Source: Nymphaea colorata (taxonomy: Eukaryota > Streptophyta > Magnoliopsida > Nymphaeales > Nymphaeaceae). Taken from it: DNA of 64,000 nt. Each line of letters begins with the position of its first letter. Position 1 is the first letter of the stretch. A program made the translations under genes and the position numbers. This document shows, piece after piece, positions 10,466-23,074 of this stretch. The notes below the pieces were generated by a model. That model was not told the origin of the DNA and searched no databases. It saw nothing but the letters and a program-made list of their open reading frames with translations. The stretch lies in the NCBI RefSeq assembly GCF_008831285.2, contig NC_045142.1, positions 14,635,354-14,699,353 of the forward strand, in the 5' to 3' direction.

Positions 10466-10990
10466 ACTCCCAAGGGGGGTCTGGTTTTTGCCTGAGCCTC
10501 AACCACCACTTCACCCTGATGATTCAGATCTATATCTCCTTGTGCCTCTGGAGCATTCTCAAGAGGCCAAAACCTATTGAATCCCTCTTCGTCCTTGGAC
10601 GCTCCTCTGTCTCAAAATCTTCACTTCATGCCAACCCGAGTGACCTTAGTAAGGTTATCAACGTCAAACAATTCTCCTTTGAGCAACGTCACTATCCCCT
10701 GAAAGATTCGAGTGCTCCACGAAAAAGGAGGAAAATTCAGCAAGCAAGTCCAAATGTGCAATCTGATGGAATCTTCCACCCTAATGTTCATCCCTAGCAT
10801 CCAGTGGCTAGCTACAAGCACCTTGCATCCCAATCTCCATGCCTCCTCTCTCAATATGATCTCCAACTCTTCTACTGAATCCACTCACACTAAGAAAGTT
10901 CCCCTCCTAAGGAAGGAAAAAGGAGGATTCTTGACGTTCCTCCACATCTTCTTTAGCCCATTCATCACAAACCCTTAATCCATGCTCGCT
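10466..10990 (-). pseudogene. LINE ORF1 fragment (DUF4283-like)
   Basis: The minus ORF at 10621-10884 reads like the DUF4283 domain found in ORF1 of plant L1-type LINEs: EDSIRLHIWTCLLNFPP, then SWSTRIFQGIVTLLKGE, then FDVDNLTK, compare the usual W.RLP.LP...W......IG...G..L.VD..T pattern. Upstream the frame is broken by an in-frame stop. It continues, across the retrotransposon at 1823-10460, with the LINE pieces at 1-1822. It is non-functional. Seen: the motif order and strand. Inferred: that both halves are one element, supported by the target-site duplication at the joint. Confidence 0.6.
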
Positions 10991-11517
10991 CTCGAGTCTT
11001 CCCCTATGAACACCCTGATAGCCAACAAAATGGATAAATCCCTAACCCTATAGGGTAAGGACGTAGATATGGGAAATAAGAATACAAGGAAATCATAATA
11101 ACTTCTATACAAAGATGGCTACCTGCATTCTCTTAAACTATTAATGCAATCCCTTGCATATAGTACAACATGTAGTAATCTAACCAATCGTCATAGACAA
11201 TACACTTAATCATAATCAAATCATTCACATCTTCATATTCAATTTATAACTCATTTGGGTGCAAAACATAGGCGCATGCACACCCGGGTGACCTTAGGTT
11301 AAGAGACAACCCCCATGGTGGCACGAAGCACTATTGGTGGTAGAGCAATCCAACAAGGAAGAACGTATTCCAAGAAGAGTTTCTCAGTCTTTTCTACGAA
11401 CCAAGGTTGGGAAGGCAGGAGTCCAATGCTTGAAGCACCACACACAATGAATTGAAATTACAAATGTCATTACAACTCAACGAATAATAACATCTTACCG
11501 GCAAGTACGAATACCCA

Positions 11518-11601
<84 letters not shown>

Positions 11602-13895
11602 CCTTCAATTGAATTTGATGGGAAATTAACTCAACAAGCTCCACCAACCTCGGATGTCCTTCCCCTTCCTATCCTTAGGTAGCATCACTTGAACTTTCTC
11701 TTCTTCATTTTTTGGGGTTCCATCTTCAATACCGCCTGCGGTCATCTTCTTAGGTGCCATCTACTAAAATTCTAAAACAGGGCAAGCTACCATGATAACC
11801 ATGACCAGCGGCAAGTGTCATTCTGGACCCTTTCTACAGCACAACCACTCCATGACCAGTGGCATTCTGGAGGTTAAACATTCTCCTGCTATGTTACAAA
11901 CATCACTCAAGGTGAGGATGGAGCAGAATCGACGAAAACTTTGTATTTGTTGAATGTTTTGCATGATTATATGTTAAGGTATCATATTTATGTAACAAGG
12001 GTGTAAGATGTTAATGTATGAAACAAGGGTGTTATGTGTCGTTAAGCCATCTTCTCTCCTCTCATTCTGTACCATGTGTTTCTTTACCCTAATGGTTTGG
12101 TTTATGAACCATAGTCTCTTTCTTATCCCAATGGTTGTTAATTGATGAGTGATATGTGATGAATCCATGTGCGATGCAAATGAGCCATCTTATTGGCAAG
12201 TGTATGGGTTTCCTTCTAATCATGAAATACTTTCCAATCCCAATGATAGTCAATTTAATTTTGCTGTGTACTGTTTCAGTGCTTTGTTTTCTCATGAGGT
12301 TTTTTTTTAAGTGTTCTTTTTTTCCCTTTCATATTACACTATTGATATTAGATTTAATATGGTCATTGCTGGATGGACGCCCGACTCTACCCACTTTTCC
12401 CATGTCTTCAATCCAGTTGCGTAGCCAATTGATCGGTTCATATCTATGAGCCATGTGCAAGTAAAACCATGCACATGCAACACTTGTTCACTTGGAGTTC
12501 TGCGCTTCCCACCAACAATATGAATCAACTACCAAAACCTCAATGCCCTTTTTAGTGGCATGTCCCTCAGATTCAGTATTTTCAAAGGGGAAAAACTGTA
12601 GTGTCAGTGTCAAGCTTAGCTCTAGCACTATGTTTAGCACTAGACATCTTTGTTCACTGGGGTCTCCTTTTGTGCCACTGTTCCTTTCTAACGGACGCTG
12701 GCTTCTGGTGCTACAATGTAAGATGCCTGAGTTGTGTTTTTCACTACCGCTTTCTTTTGCTATATTCCTCTCATAGTGTCATTTTATCAAGTGCCAGTGC
12801 TGGAATCATTGGCCCTATTTTTCCTAATGCCAGTGATGTTTTATTTTTTATAGCAATAACAATATTCTACATATTTTTCCCAAATAATAGAAAGACCACA
12901 ACATTGCTTAAATTGTAAATAATAATGGACTTTTTGCACATTTCTAGTAACTTTGCATTGTCCATTCGTAAAATTTAAAAAGAAGTACATTCAAGAAATT
13001 GAAGGACCTTTCATATCTTTTTCTACATCATCCAATCCCCATTTTTCCAGCCTCTACCTCCACAAACAATTGAACAAACACACAGTAGTGATTATTGGAG
13101 AATTACTACCATTGTGTTCTCCCTTTATGCACCCAATTTGCTAAATTGAACACCAAGACCATGCCACCCTTTCCATGAATAGCCATTCTCAATAGAGTTC
13201 AAATTCAGCACCTTTCTCGTACTCTGTGGCTATAGGAGACATAGTGCTATGTAAAGCATTAAAGAAAAGCCATAGTTAGATGCCGAAGGCTTCAGTCCGA
13301 AGAAGGCTAGGTGAAAGACAGGCATCCAGCCTCTTTAAAGAACTTAAATTTGTATGACAAAGGAAATAGATAGCTAACAAGAGACAACTAGCATATAGCA
13401 AATAACCTTCTCAATCAAGAAGACAACATAAATACAACCTATTGGACAGCCAGCAATAAAAAGTGTCATTCAGGCTTAGTTAAAAGTAAAAATGAAAAAC
13501 TGCCCCCCATACAACTAAATTCATCAAGGGTTCTTTGACAAATAGGAATAGAAAATTAGAAATCATTCCAATAGATAATAATACAATTGCTTTTAGTGTT
13601 GAATATATCATGACTTTTTACAGCAATAGACCAAAGAAAAACCTCCCTAGGACACATTTTAGCCGTCAGGCAAAAAGGAAGCTATAAATAGAGAATAACA
13701 AATACCTTAAACCCAGTTCACATATACTACAGTAGACAGTACACGGCCTGCATAGGGTGACCAAACAAGTCTATCGTTGTTTCTAGTGGTGCTTAAAAAT
13801 GTGTATGTATGTGCCTCCACATGTGTGGAATAAGCAGACAAACAGAAAGACTAACATGCAGCTAAAACTTTTTTCAGACACACAGAAGTGTAAAT
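10991..13895. other. Anonymous AT-rich DNA
   Basis: No convincing gene. A 44-codon minus-strand frame starting MAPKKMTAGG at 11760 resembles the beginning of a retrotransposon gag but is too short to assign. Other ORFs here are short and compositionally random. The (TA)n tract at 11521-11599 interrupts it. Confidence 0.4.
11521..11599. repeat. (TA)n microsatellite, about 79 bp
   Basis: Uninterrupted AT dinucleotide repeat. Confidence 0.95.
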
Positions 13896-14115
13896 CATTG
13901 GACTGGGCGAAGTGATTGAATATAATTGGGAGAAGTGCAAGGGGAATTCTGTATTTTCATCAAGATTTTTGGCTCAACGTTATTCATCGGAATCTTAAAG
14001 CAGGCAATGTTTTATTGGATGCACAGATGATGGCAGAGACTTCTGACTTTCGTATGACCAGAAACTTTAGTGGAGATAATGACCAAAGAACCACCAATAT
14101 CATCATTGGAACTTG
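13896..14115 (+). pseudogene. S-domain receptor-like kinase exon, decayed
   Basis: A single exon-sized fragment of the kinase domain of a G-type lectin S-receptor-like kinase. Reading LDWAK, stop, LNIIG.SARGILYFHQD, then the catalytic loop IHRNLKAGNVLLD, then SDFRM and IIGT. In active kinases these are DW.KR.NII.GIARGLLYLH.D, HRDLKA.N.LLD, SDFGM and VVGTYGYM. Here an Arg codon has become TGA (13913-13915), the catalytic HRD Asp is Asn, and DFG is DFR. The fragment ends at a good splice donor (TTG followed by GTATGT) in the phase expected for this gene family. No neighbouring exons were recognised. It is clearly a pseudogene; the family call is firm. Confidence 0.8.
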
Positions 14116-14372
14116 GTATGTATAAGATTGGTGTCAATTCAATCCCACAATTTTCATCTTTTGGTCAGTTATAGTTCTATGGCATGCCAATAGATAATCT
14201 AGTTTCTCCTAAACAAACTTAACTGGTCATTGGCATCTATTTAGCTTCCTTCAAAGTCTTGCTTTCTTGTTCAATTGATCAAACGCTAGTTCAATCTCTT
14301 TTTTTCTCATTATGTATTTTCATTTGTTTTAAATGTTATGGAGGTGTGCATTTTAGTACCGAGCATATCCAG

Positions 14373-14376
<4 letters not shown>

Positions 14377-14413
<37 letters not shown>
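14377..14413. repeat. (TA)n microsatellite
   Basis: Uninterrupted dinucleotide repeat just left of the dispersed repeat at 14415. Confidence 0.9.
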
Positions 14414-14414
<1 letters not shown>

Positions 14415-14417
<3 letters not shown>

Positions 14418-14565
14418 ACTATAGAATATAATGCCATCCAAAGACAGTAGATAAGAACCATCCGATCAAGCGCGATCCTATGGTCCTCATCTACCTCGTG
14501 AACAAGGCAACGAAAATACAGATGGGCAGAAAGATCGAGCGAGACTCCCTCTCTCGCTCTCGCTG
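14415..14565 (-). repeat. Dispersed repeat, copy 1
   Basis: Shares a word order with the reverse complement of 25900-26060, including GGTCCTCATCT, CCTCGTGAACAAGG and ACAGATGGGCA, and ends next to a CT/GA-rich stretch in both places and a TA repeat on the other side. Probably a transposon end or MITE; family not recognised. Confidence 0.5.
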
Positions 14566-15824
14566 CATGCCCAGGCATCTTGCTTGCCTCTCTCTGTTTC
14601 TCTTTCTTTCTCCGACTTCCCTGAACGCCCAAAAACCCCACAAGCTCCATCCACGATTCCACAACAGATCAAATCATAGTTGCTGAACTCCCATCTGCAG
14701 GTATATCCCTCTTTTTTCTCTCTTCTTAGAGTTTTTTCCCTCATGCAAAAATCCCTAACACACTTTGCACCTTAGAGAGTTGTCTCGACCCCTAGGTATT
14801 CAATACCTAGCCACCTGTGTTATTTTCAGGTACATGTACCCTTTCGTTCAAGCTTTTCCTAGGAGTATGGCATGGGTTACTTCAGCGATGTACTCGGACA
14901 TTGTTGGCCATCAATGAAAAGTGCACGCTTCAGCAAGATACCTTCTCTTCCGTCTTTACCCTGCTTCCATGCGCAGTGACTCCTGTATGACATACAATTC
15001 CAATTGTCCTTGCGTGAAACTAAGAAAAAGAGATGTGCCGAAGGTGGCGATGAAGTCTGATCCTTACCTGCTAACCGGAAAAGTGCAACATGTAAATCCT
15101 TCATGGGGATTACGCTCTTGAGTCAATATCAACTCAATTAGTTTCCTGTCTTGTTTGCTTAGTCAATGGTTTTGGCAGAATACTCCAGTAAGCTGCTACC
15201 TTTTTCTCCCCTAACAGGTTGGAGATTTGTAATGCTTACTCTCAAACTGTTAGTTTATATGGTGGTGATATTTTTTGTTTCACTCTTCATCTTCAGATTC
15301 CTGTCTAATGACCCAAGACCTAATCCTGGATGCGAGAATCAGATTCTAACCCATGTGGAGGCAGCCTAAGCAGGGTCGCTCACGATCCAACAAGAAGAAA
15401 AAACCAACAGAACAACGTGAAATTCTTTTCCCATCGGGACTAGGAGATTGGAACTTGGAATAGTGGAACGGTCAATATAAATGGGCAATATCGGACAGCC
15501 ATAAGCTTTGAGTTTGCGGATGGAATCCTCCGAGAACGGTTAGAATAGCTCCTCCAAGCTACCGGCAAATGAATCATTGAAGTAGAGGGGGTAATGTCTC
15601 TTTCTTGGCTCGATGTTTCCAGTATTGAGTGTTGACAAAAGTGGTCAAGATTTTCTTTCGTCACTTTGACTTATTCAGTCGAAACCAGCAATTGCTACTG
15701 AATAATCCCTTTGACTTTCTCAATCAGAAACCCTTTCACCTTTTGATTTGGTTGACTTTTGACTTGTTTTTTGACAGAATGGGAGGGGGCAGTTTGCCTT
15801 TGGAAACTCCATTGTCATTGACAA
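14566..15824. other. Unassigned sequence
   Basis: CT-rich stretch at 14540-14740 followed by mixed sequence. No supported exon or ORF. Confidence 0.4.
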
Positions 15825-15896
15825 TGATCTTAAGGAAAGACACGACTCTACCAAAGAAAGGAGAATTGAAGATGGAAAGAACAATGATGGCAACAG
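15825..15896 (+). repeat. 5' LTR remnant of the copia element
   Basis: About 70 bp, starting TGATCTTAAGG, match the start of the 3' LTR at 20386 with few differences. After 15896 the two copies diverge. No tRNA-Met primer site (TGGTATCAGAGC) is visible before the coding region, so the 5' end is deleted or rearranged. A 40-bp motif with TTCCGG.GGGTT and AGTTCT is repeated at 15897-15940 and 16094-16135. Confidence 0.5.
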
Positions 15897-16146
15897 GTTT
15901 CCGGTGGGTTTTGTGCACAGTTCTGCAATTTCTTCAAGACAGACCTCTTCCAAAATTCATATCTCCTCACAGGCAGAGTCAAAAATTCTGAAAATTGGTA
16001 GGGAGATTCCTCAGGAGAAGACGATTCCAACGAGCTATTGCTCAACCCCTGACGTCGCCGGAGCTGACAGCGCCGGCCGATTTTGCAACAACTTTCCGGC
16101 GGGTTCGTGCATAGTTCTGTGAGTTCTTCAATAAAAGCTGATAGGC

Positions 16147-19100
16147 ATGACGTCTTCTTCAGCACACACATCAGAAAATTCAGGATCTTCAGTCAATACA
16201 AGTTCTGGTATGATTTTCACTTCCCCACTCATGCAATATCCCAACAATTTACAGCATTTCTTAAGCATCAAGCTTAATGCTGAAAACTACTTGATATGAG
16301 AATCTCAGTTTGTTCCCATTTTGATATCTTGTGATTTAATGGGGTTCATAGATGGTTCTAAACCGATGCCACCCATATACGTGGATGGAAGTAATACCAT
16401 AATAAGCCAAGAATATGTTCAATGGCTTAGACAGGATCAGCTGTTGTTAAGCTGGATCAAATCATCCTTATCGGAAAACATTCACACTCAGATTGTAGGG
16501 CTGAAATCCTCTACTGAAGTATGGAAATATCTCAAGCAGTCATACGCTGCTCATTCTAGGTCCAGGATTATGCAACTAAAATCTCAGTTACAGGACCTCA
16601 AGAAAGGAATTTTAAGCATGGATGCATATATTCATAAAGCCAAAATGATAGCACATCAATTAGCTACAGCATCAAAACCAGTTGATGAAGATGATTTGGT
16701 CCTCTATATTCTTAAAGGTTTACCATCAGAGTATGCTGCCTTCAGAACTAGCATGGAAATTAGAAAGGAGGCTATAACGTTAAATGAGCTGCACGATCTC
16801 CTCCTTATGCAAGAGGCAAACCAAAAGGAGAATGAAGTCCAAGTTGAATCTTTGACTCCAGCTGCCAACAATGTGATAAAGAACAATTATGGTAGGTATC
16901 AAAACTATAGAGGAAGAGGGAGAAATAATTATCAAAACAAGAACAGGAATTTTCAAGGAAAAGAAAGATTGACTTGTCAAATATGTGAGAAAGTTGGGCA
17001 TGTGGCTAAAAACTGCTATTCATATACCAATCTTCTCAAAGAAAAACGACCTAACTTTGGATCGAGTCCTCAAGCCTATCACTCTTCAATTGGAAATTCT
17101 CACAACCAGCAAGTGGGGGATGATAATTGGTATCCGGATTCGGGAGCGACCCACCACATCACCAACGACATCAACAATTTATCTATTCATACTGCATATC
17201 AAGGTGGAGACGCATTAAAGATTGGTGATGGATCAGGTTTGCATATTCTTAACGTTGGCTCTTCCATTATTTCTCCGAACTTGTGCTTAAATGGTATTCT
17301 TCATGTGCCAAAAATTACTAAAAACTTACTATCGGTTCGAAAATTTCGTAGGGATAATAATGTTTGTTTTGAATTCCTTCCTGACTTATGTTTTGTTAAG
17401 GATCGAGTAACAGGGATGGTGCTCCGCCAAGGAACAACTAGTGGAGGTCTCTACAAAATAAAGCTTGACAGCAAGAATAAAGAAGCATTGAGCAGCAACA
17501 AGGAGCCTATTGATATATGGCACAAACGTCTTGGACATCCCGCTTTTTCATTAGTTAAAAGACTCTTAGTTAATTCTGATTTGCTTTATGATAGCATGTT
17601 TTCTATGTCTTTGTGTGAGGCTTGTCTTAAAGCCAAACATCATAAATTGCCTTTTAAAACCTCTACATATAAAGCGACTGTTCCTCTTGAAATTATTTAT
17701 TCAGACGTTTGGGGTCCATCTCCAATTACAAGTTCAAATAATTTTAGATACTATGTGATTTTTGTGGATGGTTTCTCTAGATACACATGGTTATACTTAC
17801 TGAAAAATAAATCTGATGTTTCCATCATATTTAAAGCCTTCAAATCTCTGGTTGAAAATCTTACAGATTGCAAAATTAAATATCTTCATACAGATGGAGG
17901 CGGTGAATTTGTAGGACTAAAATCCTTTTTGATTGAGCATGGCATCGGTCACAGGATCACCTGTCCACACACTCCCGAACAAAATGGTATGTCTGAAAGA
18001 CGTCACCGACACATAGTAGAAACAGGTCTTGCACTTATGGCTGATGCTAATGTTCCAAAAGAATTCTGGTCATATGCTTTTTCTAGTGCAGTCTATCTTA
18101 TTAACCGCATGCCAACAAAAACTCTTGATTATCTATCACCCTTAGAAAAACTTTTTAAAAGAGCACCAGATTACAATTTCCTAAAAGTTTTTGGTTGTGA
18201 GTGTTTTCCTTATCTTCGTCCATATGCAAAACATAAACTTGACTATAGATCTGAACGAAGTGTCTTTTTGGGGTATGCCCCACAACAAAAAGGCTACTAC
18301 TGTTTGAATTTGAAAAAACAATAAAATTTTTGTGACACGACATGTTGTTTTCAATGAAAAAGAATTTCCATTCAAAACACAAAAATATAGAGAAAATTAC
18401 AAGCCAGAAAACCAAGATGGCCATCCTATTCTCTTTGCTCTACCTGCTCCAAAACTCACTACCATCCAGACCTTAGAGCCACATCTTGTGACACATCAAG
18501 CTGATCCTAATATAGAGCAATGCCCTCATTTCGACGAGTTTGATGATAGTCAAAAACTAAACAGTCAACAACTAGGTGGTCAAAGTGACAACCAAAGTCG
18601 TAGTCCAAATGGTGAACCAAGACACAACCAAGATGTACATCTTGCACCAAATCCCACTTGTAGAGCTGATCCAATTGAATATGGAATACCTGCTCCCTCT
18701 AGAACTCATACGATGGTTACTCGTTCACAACTAGGAATAGTCAAACCAAACCCAAAACTTCAAGATTTTCAATCATATTCTTCTACCAAATACCCTTTAG
18801 CTTTAACATCTTTCTTGACTGAAGAAAGTGAAACACCTAGTCATATTGAAGCCTTGCAATGTGAGAAGTGGAAAGAAGCTATGGAAAATGAATACAATGC
18901 ACTTGTCCGAAATCAAACTTGGACACTTGTTTCTCCCAAGGATGCCAAGCATGTTATTGGGTGTAAATGGGTTTTCAAGATAAAAAGGAAGGCGGATGGC
19001 TCTATAGAACGGTACAAAGCTAGGTTAGTAGCCAAGGGATATAGTCAAAAGGAAGGTATAGACTACACTGAAACTTTTAGCCCTGTTGTCAAACCCACCA

Positions 19101-20385
19101 CTATTAGGACTGTCTTGACCATTGCTCTTCAAAACAAATGGAAAATTAAGCAACTTGATGTACAAAACGCATTCCTCCATGGAACTCTTATTGAAGAAGT
19201 TTTTATGACTCAACCACCTGGTTTTGAAAATCGTCGTTTTCCAGAACATGTGTGCAAATTACATAAAGCTTTGTATGGTCTAAAACAAGCTCCAAGAGCT
19301 TGGTTTGCTAGACTGAGTACATTTCTTTACAAAATGGGATTTCAAGAAGCTCGTACTGATACATCCCTCTTCATTTTTAGAAAAGAAAATATCGTTGCAT
19401 ATGTTCTTGTATATGTTGATGACATCATTGTTACAGGAAATTCAGAAATTTATATTCGAAAGCTTATTCTCTCATTTAGTTCTGAATTTGCCATCAAAGA
19501 CTTGGGAGATTTACATTATTTTTTGGGCATCGAAGTTAAATATACCACTCAAGGATTGATCCTTTCTCAACAAAAGTACATTGGAGATTTATTGAAACGA
19601 ACAAATATGATCGGCGCCAAACCCATGTCAACACCTATGGCTACAAGTCCTATCTTAACTGTTTCATCTGGGACAAAATTCAATGATCATTTTTTGTATA
19701 GAAGTATTGTTGGAGGATTGCAATATGCAACCATGACAAGACCTGACATTGCTTTCGCTGTAAATAAAGTATGCCAATTTATGCATTCTCCAACCGACCT
19801 TCATTGGGCAGCTGTCAAACGCATACTCAGATATCTGAAGTTCACCATAGATCATGGCTTACTTCTTAAGAGATCATCCACTATGAATATTATGGCGTAC
19901 AGTGATGCTGATTGGGCAGGATGCCCAGATGACAGACGATCGACTGGCGGATATGCAGTTTTTATTGGAGAAAATCTAGTATCTTGGAGTGCTAAGAAAC
20001 AAAATGTTGTATCAAGGTCTAGCACAGAGGCAGAATATAGATCTATTGCTAACACCACTGCGGAAATCACTTGGGTTCAACTACTCCTTCATGAACTTGG
20101 AATCTCTCAAAAATCAAAACCTGTTCTTTGGTGTGATAATGTTGGGGCAGCTTATCTTGCATCACATCCTGTATATCATAACAGATGCAAGCATATTGAA
20201 ATTGATTTACACTTTGTTCGCGAAAAGTTAGCACGTGGAGAGATGATGATTCAATATGTGTCTACTAAAGACCAAATTGCTGATATTTTCACCAAGCCTT
20301 TAATGAAGCGTCCTCACCACTCAATTCTCCCTCAACTCAATCTAGTCAAGCTCACATCTTCTTCTAAGACGGTGAACTTGAGGGG
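16147..20385 (+). pseudogene. Ty1/copia gag-pol polyprotein with one stop and one frameshift
   Basis: Domains in order: Gag (UBN2 type) from MTSSSAHTSENSG at 16147; CCHC zinc knuckle CQICEKVGHVAKNC near 16976; aspartic protease with DSGATHH near 17138; GAG-pre-integrase with HKRLGHP and CEACLKAKHH (17521-17645); integrase core with DVWGP and HTDGGGEF; reverse transcriptase with DVQNAFLHG and the YVDD active site near 19414; RNase H with DADWAG and a terminal ADIFTKPL near 20280. Two lesions: TGA for Trp at 16297-16299 (codon 51) and a 1-base frameshift in the A-rich run at about 18308-18325, between integrase and reverse transcriptase. The large ORFs are 16321-18324 and 18332-20644. All catalytic motifs are intact, so the element died recently. 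Host fusion or function is not suggested. Confidence 0.9.
20374..20385 (+). other. Polypurine tract of the copia element
   Basis: Run ending TTGAGGGGGG immediately before the LTR match, the normal position for plus-strand priming in copia elements. Confidence 0.65.
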
Positions 20386-20650
20386 GGATCTTAAGGAAAG
20401 ACACGACTCTACCAAAGAAATGAGAATTGAAGATGGAAAGAACAATGATGGCAACGGTCAAAGAATTGAAGATGGAAAGAGGCTTAGTGACAACGGTAAG
20501 AGAATTGAAGATGGAAAGAGGACTCAACGTCTCCAATCAATACCAAGAGAAACGGCTGAAAACAAAATAGAAAGGAAATCTATTCACAACGGTTCAAATG
20601 GAACCATGATAAAAAGAAAAGCCTCTATGTATGATGTAGGATGATGAAAT
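20386..20650 (+). repeat. 3' LTR start of the copia element with a 38-bp tandem repeat
   Basis: Begins with the same ATCTTAAGGAAAGACACGAC as the 5' remnant (the initial TG has become GG). It contains three tandem copies of a unit starting AGAATTGAAGATGGAAAGA between about 20421 and 20530. The polyprotein frame runs through into this LTR and stops only at 20642, giving a repeated RIEDGK tail. The far end of the LTR could not be placed. Confidence 0.5.
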
Positions 20651-21872
20651 AGAAAAATGAAATGATCTCTCGTGGATGTAAGTCGAATTGACTGAACCAC
20701 TGAAATCTGTCTTTCCTCTGCTCTTTCATTCTTTCTTTTAAATGACCCACAACTCCAAATGAGCCTTGGGACGAGATGCAGACATTCCCCATGCTGCGGT
20801 TCCTTTGATTGGTAGGTGGGCCCTCTACTTAAGCGACCCTACGGGAGATACAGTGGTTTCCATCGTGATGCTGTGGTTGGAATGGTTTGCCCAACAGATG
20901 GGATGGTTGAAATCAAGAGGCAAGACTGCTCTCAAACACCTACCATTGATTTGGCAAAATCATTCCCGACGGTTGGAGCAGCAGCCGGCCCACCAGAGAG
21001 ACAGAAGTATGAGTAATTTTAGATTAACAAGAAGGCTTTGTACTGACATGATCCATGTTATTATGGATATATCGGCTAATGGTATGCAATTTCCCATTTG
21101 ATAATGAAGATCAAGTATATGTATCTAAAAGCAGGGGCCATGGCCCAGAAGCAGCCTACTGACTGCCCCCTTCCACTTGCCCTTTGTCAAGAAATGCAAA
21201 ATAATATGTATATGATCTTGATTGTGCATTCTTACCAATTGTATTACCATTGAGGAGGCGTATGAAGCTGAGGTCTCATGTATGGTTCTGGAATAGAGAT
21301 TAGAACGGTGATGTTAATCGATCACATCGAGCAGAGTGAGTGGACCTAGCGTGTCTCTAGATTGATGATGTGCATATTCTGTGAGGGATTTTAGTCCATC
21401 AAAAGTTCCAAAAGAAGACATTCACTTTGATAGTGGTTGGTTTAGAAATTGAAAGCCAAAGTGAAGCAAGCGTGCTTTGCCAAAGTTCAAGCCAAATGTT
21501 TGCAAGTGTGCTTCAGAGAAGTGAAAAGCACTAATGCCAACTACGTGCCAAGCATGAAGAAAAGATTAATTTCTGAAGATAGATGTCTTCCGGCTTCTGT
21601 CTTTGCTTGTTCATAAGATGGCTCCTCTTTCGTCCCTTTCTCTCATCCTTCCATTCATCTGCATCTTTTATTTTGGTTTCACAACTTACACAATCAATCA
21701 AAGTCATTTTATTTTGGTTTCACAACTTACACAATCAATCAAAGTCACAGATTATATATTAATATGTTGACTGACAGAATTTATTTGCAAATTCCAAGGC
21801 AGACATATCCGGGGAGTTAGAATAGTTCCCTATCCTTGATTCTGCCATTGTATGGAACACAAAAGTAATCTA
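20651..21872. other. Unassigned sequence with a 42-bp tandem duplication
   Basis: No gene seen. At about 21664-21748 the unit containing TTTTATTTTGGTTTCACAAC is present twice in direct tandem. Confidence 0.5.
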
Positions 21873-23071
21873 GGTAGTATTTGATGGCTGGAAATTTGGA
21901 ATTGGAAATATATTTTTGAAAATATATTTCTTGGAAAAATAGAATGAAAAAAATCTTTCTTATTTCTAATTTTGATGTATGTGTGATGATTGAGAAATAA
22001 ATTTTCATAAATTTATTTCTTAGTTTGATGAAAAAGAAATATATTTCTAAATTGAAGGGAAGAAGGGAATGAGGGAGAGGAATGGAGGCGGAAGAAGGAG
22101 GGAGGAGGGAGGAAGGAGGAGAAATATATTTTCAGGTATATTTCTTCCTCCCTCCTTCCCTTCTTCCTCCCTCCTCCCTCCTTCCATTCTTCCTCCCTCC
22201 TTCCATTCTTCCTCCTCCCTCCTTCCCTTCTTCCTCCTCCCTCCTTCCCTTTCTTCCTCCTTCGCTCCCTTCTTCCTCCTCCGTCCTTCCCTTCTTCCTC
22301 CCGCTTCCTCCCCTCCCTCCTTCCCTTCTCCCTCCCTCCTTCCTTCTAAGTTCTTCCATTCTTCCTCCCTCCTTCCTTCCTCTTTTTTCTTCCTCCCTCC
22401 TCCCTCCTTCCCTTCTTCCTCCTTCTTCCTTCTTCCTCCTCCGTCCTTCCCTTCTTCCTCCCGCTTCCTCCTCCCTCCCTCCTTCCTTTCTCCCTCCCTC
22501 CTTCCTTCCTTCCTCCTCCCTCCCTCCTTCCTTCTAAGTTCTTCCATTCTTCCTCCCTCCTCCCTCCTTCCATTCTTCCTCCTCCCTCCTTCCCTTCTTC
22601 CTCCTCCCTCCTTCCCTTTCTTCCTCCTTCGCTCCCTTCTTCCTCCTCCGTCCTTCCCTTCTTCCTCCCGCTTCCTCCTCCCTTCTTCCCCCTCAGTCCT
22701 TCCATTCTTCCTCCCTCTTCCTCCTCCCTCCCTCCCTCTCTCCCTCCCTTCTTCCTCTTTCGTCCTTCCATTCTTCCTCCCTCCCTCCCTTCTTCCTCCT
22801 CCGTCCTTCCATTCTTCCTCCCTCTTCCTCCTCCCTCCTTCCCTCCCTCCCTATTCTTCCTCCCTCTTCCTCCTCCCTCCTTCCCTCCCTCCCTTCTTCC
22901 TCCTCCCTCCTTCCCTTCTTCCTCCTCCCTCCTTCCCTTCTTCCTCCCTCCTCCCTCCCTCTTTCCTTCCCTTCTTCCTCCTCCCTTCTTCCTCTGTGTT
23001 CCTTCTTCTTCCCAATGGTAAAAAAAATGTTTCTTGTACTATAGAAAATTTCTTGCACAGCAAACACTACC
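21873..23071. mobile_element. TIR element filled by a pyrimidine-rich minisatellite
   Basis: The left end GGTAGTATTTG (21873) and the right end CAAACACTACC (23061-23071) are inverted repeats matching 10 of 11, and CTA lies directly outside both ends, as a 3-bp target-site duplication would. Inside there is a foldback at 22121-22144 (GAAATATA, 8-base loop, TATATTTC) and then about 860 bp of CT-rich minisatellite. No transposase is present. Superfamily not assigned. Confidence 0.5.
22136..22998. repeat. CTTCCTCCCTCC-type minisatellite
   Basis: Almost pure pyrimidine on the plus strand, built from degenerate CTTCCTCCCTCC and CCTTCCATTCTT units, with blocks about 250-270 bp long recurring (for example TCTAAGTTCTTCCATTC near 22346 and 22533). 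The long ORFs on both strands (Pro/Ser/Leu or Gly/Glu/Arg/Lys) are products of the repeat, not genes. Confidence 0.9.
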
Positions 23072-23074
23072 CTA

